Shown: positions 63,565-64,000 of the stretch, piece by piece
Layout of the letters: every line of letters starts with the position of its first letter
How positions within the stretch are numbered: the stretch's first letter is position 1
Assembly: GCA_029975525.1 (NCBI GenBank)
Contig: JARKOX010000045.1
Location: 47,490-111,489, forward strand
DNA: 64,000 bases
Reading direction: 5' to 3'
DNA from: Prolixibacteraceae bacterium
GTDB lineage: Bacteria > Bacteroidota > Bacteroidia > Bacteroidales > Prolixibacteraceae
The notes under the pieces: model-generated
What the model saw: only the letters and a program-made list of their open reading frames with translations
Databases searched by the model: none
What the model was told of the DNA's origin: nothing
Position numbers and translations under genes: made by a program

Positions 63565-63592
63565 AGGGCCGGCTTTCAAACCAGCCGGCCCT
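63565..63592 (-). terminator. Terminator of the TonB-dependent receptor gene
   Basis: AGGGCCGGCT (63565-63574) pairs perfectly with AGCCGGCCCT (63583-63592) and in the minus direction runs into TTTTG, just after the receptor stop codon. Confidence 0.85.
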
Positions 63593-63614
63593 GAAGTTAC
63601 TGCAAAAATTGTAT

Positions 63615-64000
63615 TCAGAAACTCCCGAATTTCAATCCCAGATAGATTGTCCGCGGCGAAATGGGCCCGTAAAGGTAAGCCGGGTCGCGGTTGACCCCCG
63701 TGTCGAAATCATCCTGGTACGAATTCAGAAGATTCCGGACCCCCGCATTGAACCGGACTTTTACCGCATCAGTCAGCCGGAGGTGGTAGCTCAGCTTGAG
63801 GCCGGCATCGTAGAAGGAGCCGCTCCGGTTCAGCTCGCCTTCTTCGGGATTGGCCAGGCGCGGCCCGAAGTAGGGAACCAGCATCGGGCCGGTATAATTT
63901 CCCGTTAAAGCGATATCAAACAGCAGGGAGGGGCTGTAATTCAAACTGACATACCCGTAACGGCCGGGCGAACGAAAAAACCGTTTTTCATTGAATTCCT
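63615..64000 (-). CDS. TonB-dependent receptor, C-terminal part
   Basis: The frame is open from the right edge to the stop at 63615, giving at least 128 residues. It is the end of an outer-membrane beta barrel: RYGYVSLNYSPSLLF, TGNYTGPMLVPYFGPRL, LRLTDAVKVRFNAGVRNLLN and the terminal strand RTIYLGLKFGSF ending in Phe, as the BAM signal requires. GVRNLLNSYQ is a common near-terminal motif of TonB receptors. The plug domain and signal are outside the window, so the ligand cannot be judged. Confidence 0.88.
   Translation of the reverse strand, partial: EFNEKRFFRSPGRYGYVSLNYSPSLLFDIALTGNYTGPMLVPYFGPRLANPEEGELNRSGSFYDAGLKLSYHLRLTDAVKVRFNAGVRNLLNSYQDDFDTGVNRDPAYLYGPISPRTIYLGLKFGSF

Noticed and set aside
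1-64000. CRISPR arrays, insertion sequences, prophage and integrative elements
   Set aside because: No direct-repeat arrays with regular spacers, no transposase, integrase or phage structural genes were seen anywhere in the window.

Overview
The window is a gene-dense chromosomal segment of a Bacteroidota bacterium, most likely class Bacteroidia near Marinilabiliales or Prolixibacteraceae. The evidence is a GldA gliding-type ABC ATPase, the long three-domain form of IspG, DUF4292 and SUMF1-type proteins, a TonB-dependent receptor, weak Shine-Dalgarno signals, and many promoters of the Bacteroidota form TAnnTTTG. I see no prophage, insertion sequence, CRISPR array or rRNA. One tRNA-Arg(CCU) is present. 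Genus-level placement is not possible from sequence reading alone.

Layout. 1-2913 (-) is a large repair protein that joins an endonuclease Q (PHP) half to a UvrD helicase and runs off the left edge. 3101-5208 (+) holds a receiver protein with a C-terminal membrane helix and a POT-type transporter. 5273-10000 (-) is an exported redox cluster: an outer-membrane barrel, a tetraheme NapC/NrfH cytochrome fused to a SUMF1-like domain, a Tat-exported Gfo/Idh/MocA oxidoreductase and a Tat-exported sugar isomerase-like TIM barrel. 10075-12933 has divergent ispG and gldA. A polysaccharide lyase (-) follows, then metK behind a SAM-II type riboswitch with its own promoter, and a universal stress protein.

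16956-31382 is mostly housekeeping: an epimerase, a flavin-binding protein, dnaG, a sirtuin, a porin-like protein and ubiX; an AT-rich trio (CPBP protein and two SDR dehydrogenases); then comF, a flavin reductase, an M3 peptidase, an MBL hydrolase and an aldo/keto reductase. 31590-46084 carries tRNA-Arg, manC, mlaE/mlaF preceded by a possible structured RNA, speA with a hairpin leader, a Wzx-like flippase, rpiB, a LutB-like iron-sulfur protein, an Rrf2 regulator, hemW, dut, and an envelope operon (TPR lipoprotein, DUF4292 lipoprotein, degenerate LytM/EnvC-like protein).

46088-64000 holds a methyltransferase, a Crp/Fnr regulator divergent from an OsmC protein, YceI, pirin, an aldehyde dehydrogenase, an amidohydrolase lipoprotein and a propeller lipoprotein. 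A second sugar-oxidation cluster follows (two Gfo/Idh/MocA proteins, an isomerase, a thioesterase, an acyltransferase, an aldo/keto reductase), then pheS, a 181-bp terminal-inverted-repeat element with nested palindromes, an MBL hydrolase, a coiled-coil membrane protein and the C-terminus of a TonB-dependent receptor.

The most interesting items are the exported sugar-oxidoreductase and cytochrome-SUMF1 module, the EndoQ-UvrD fusion, the SAM-II switch on metK, the small inverted-repeat element and the unexplained structured leader ahead of mlaE.
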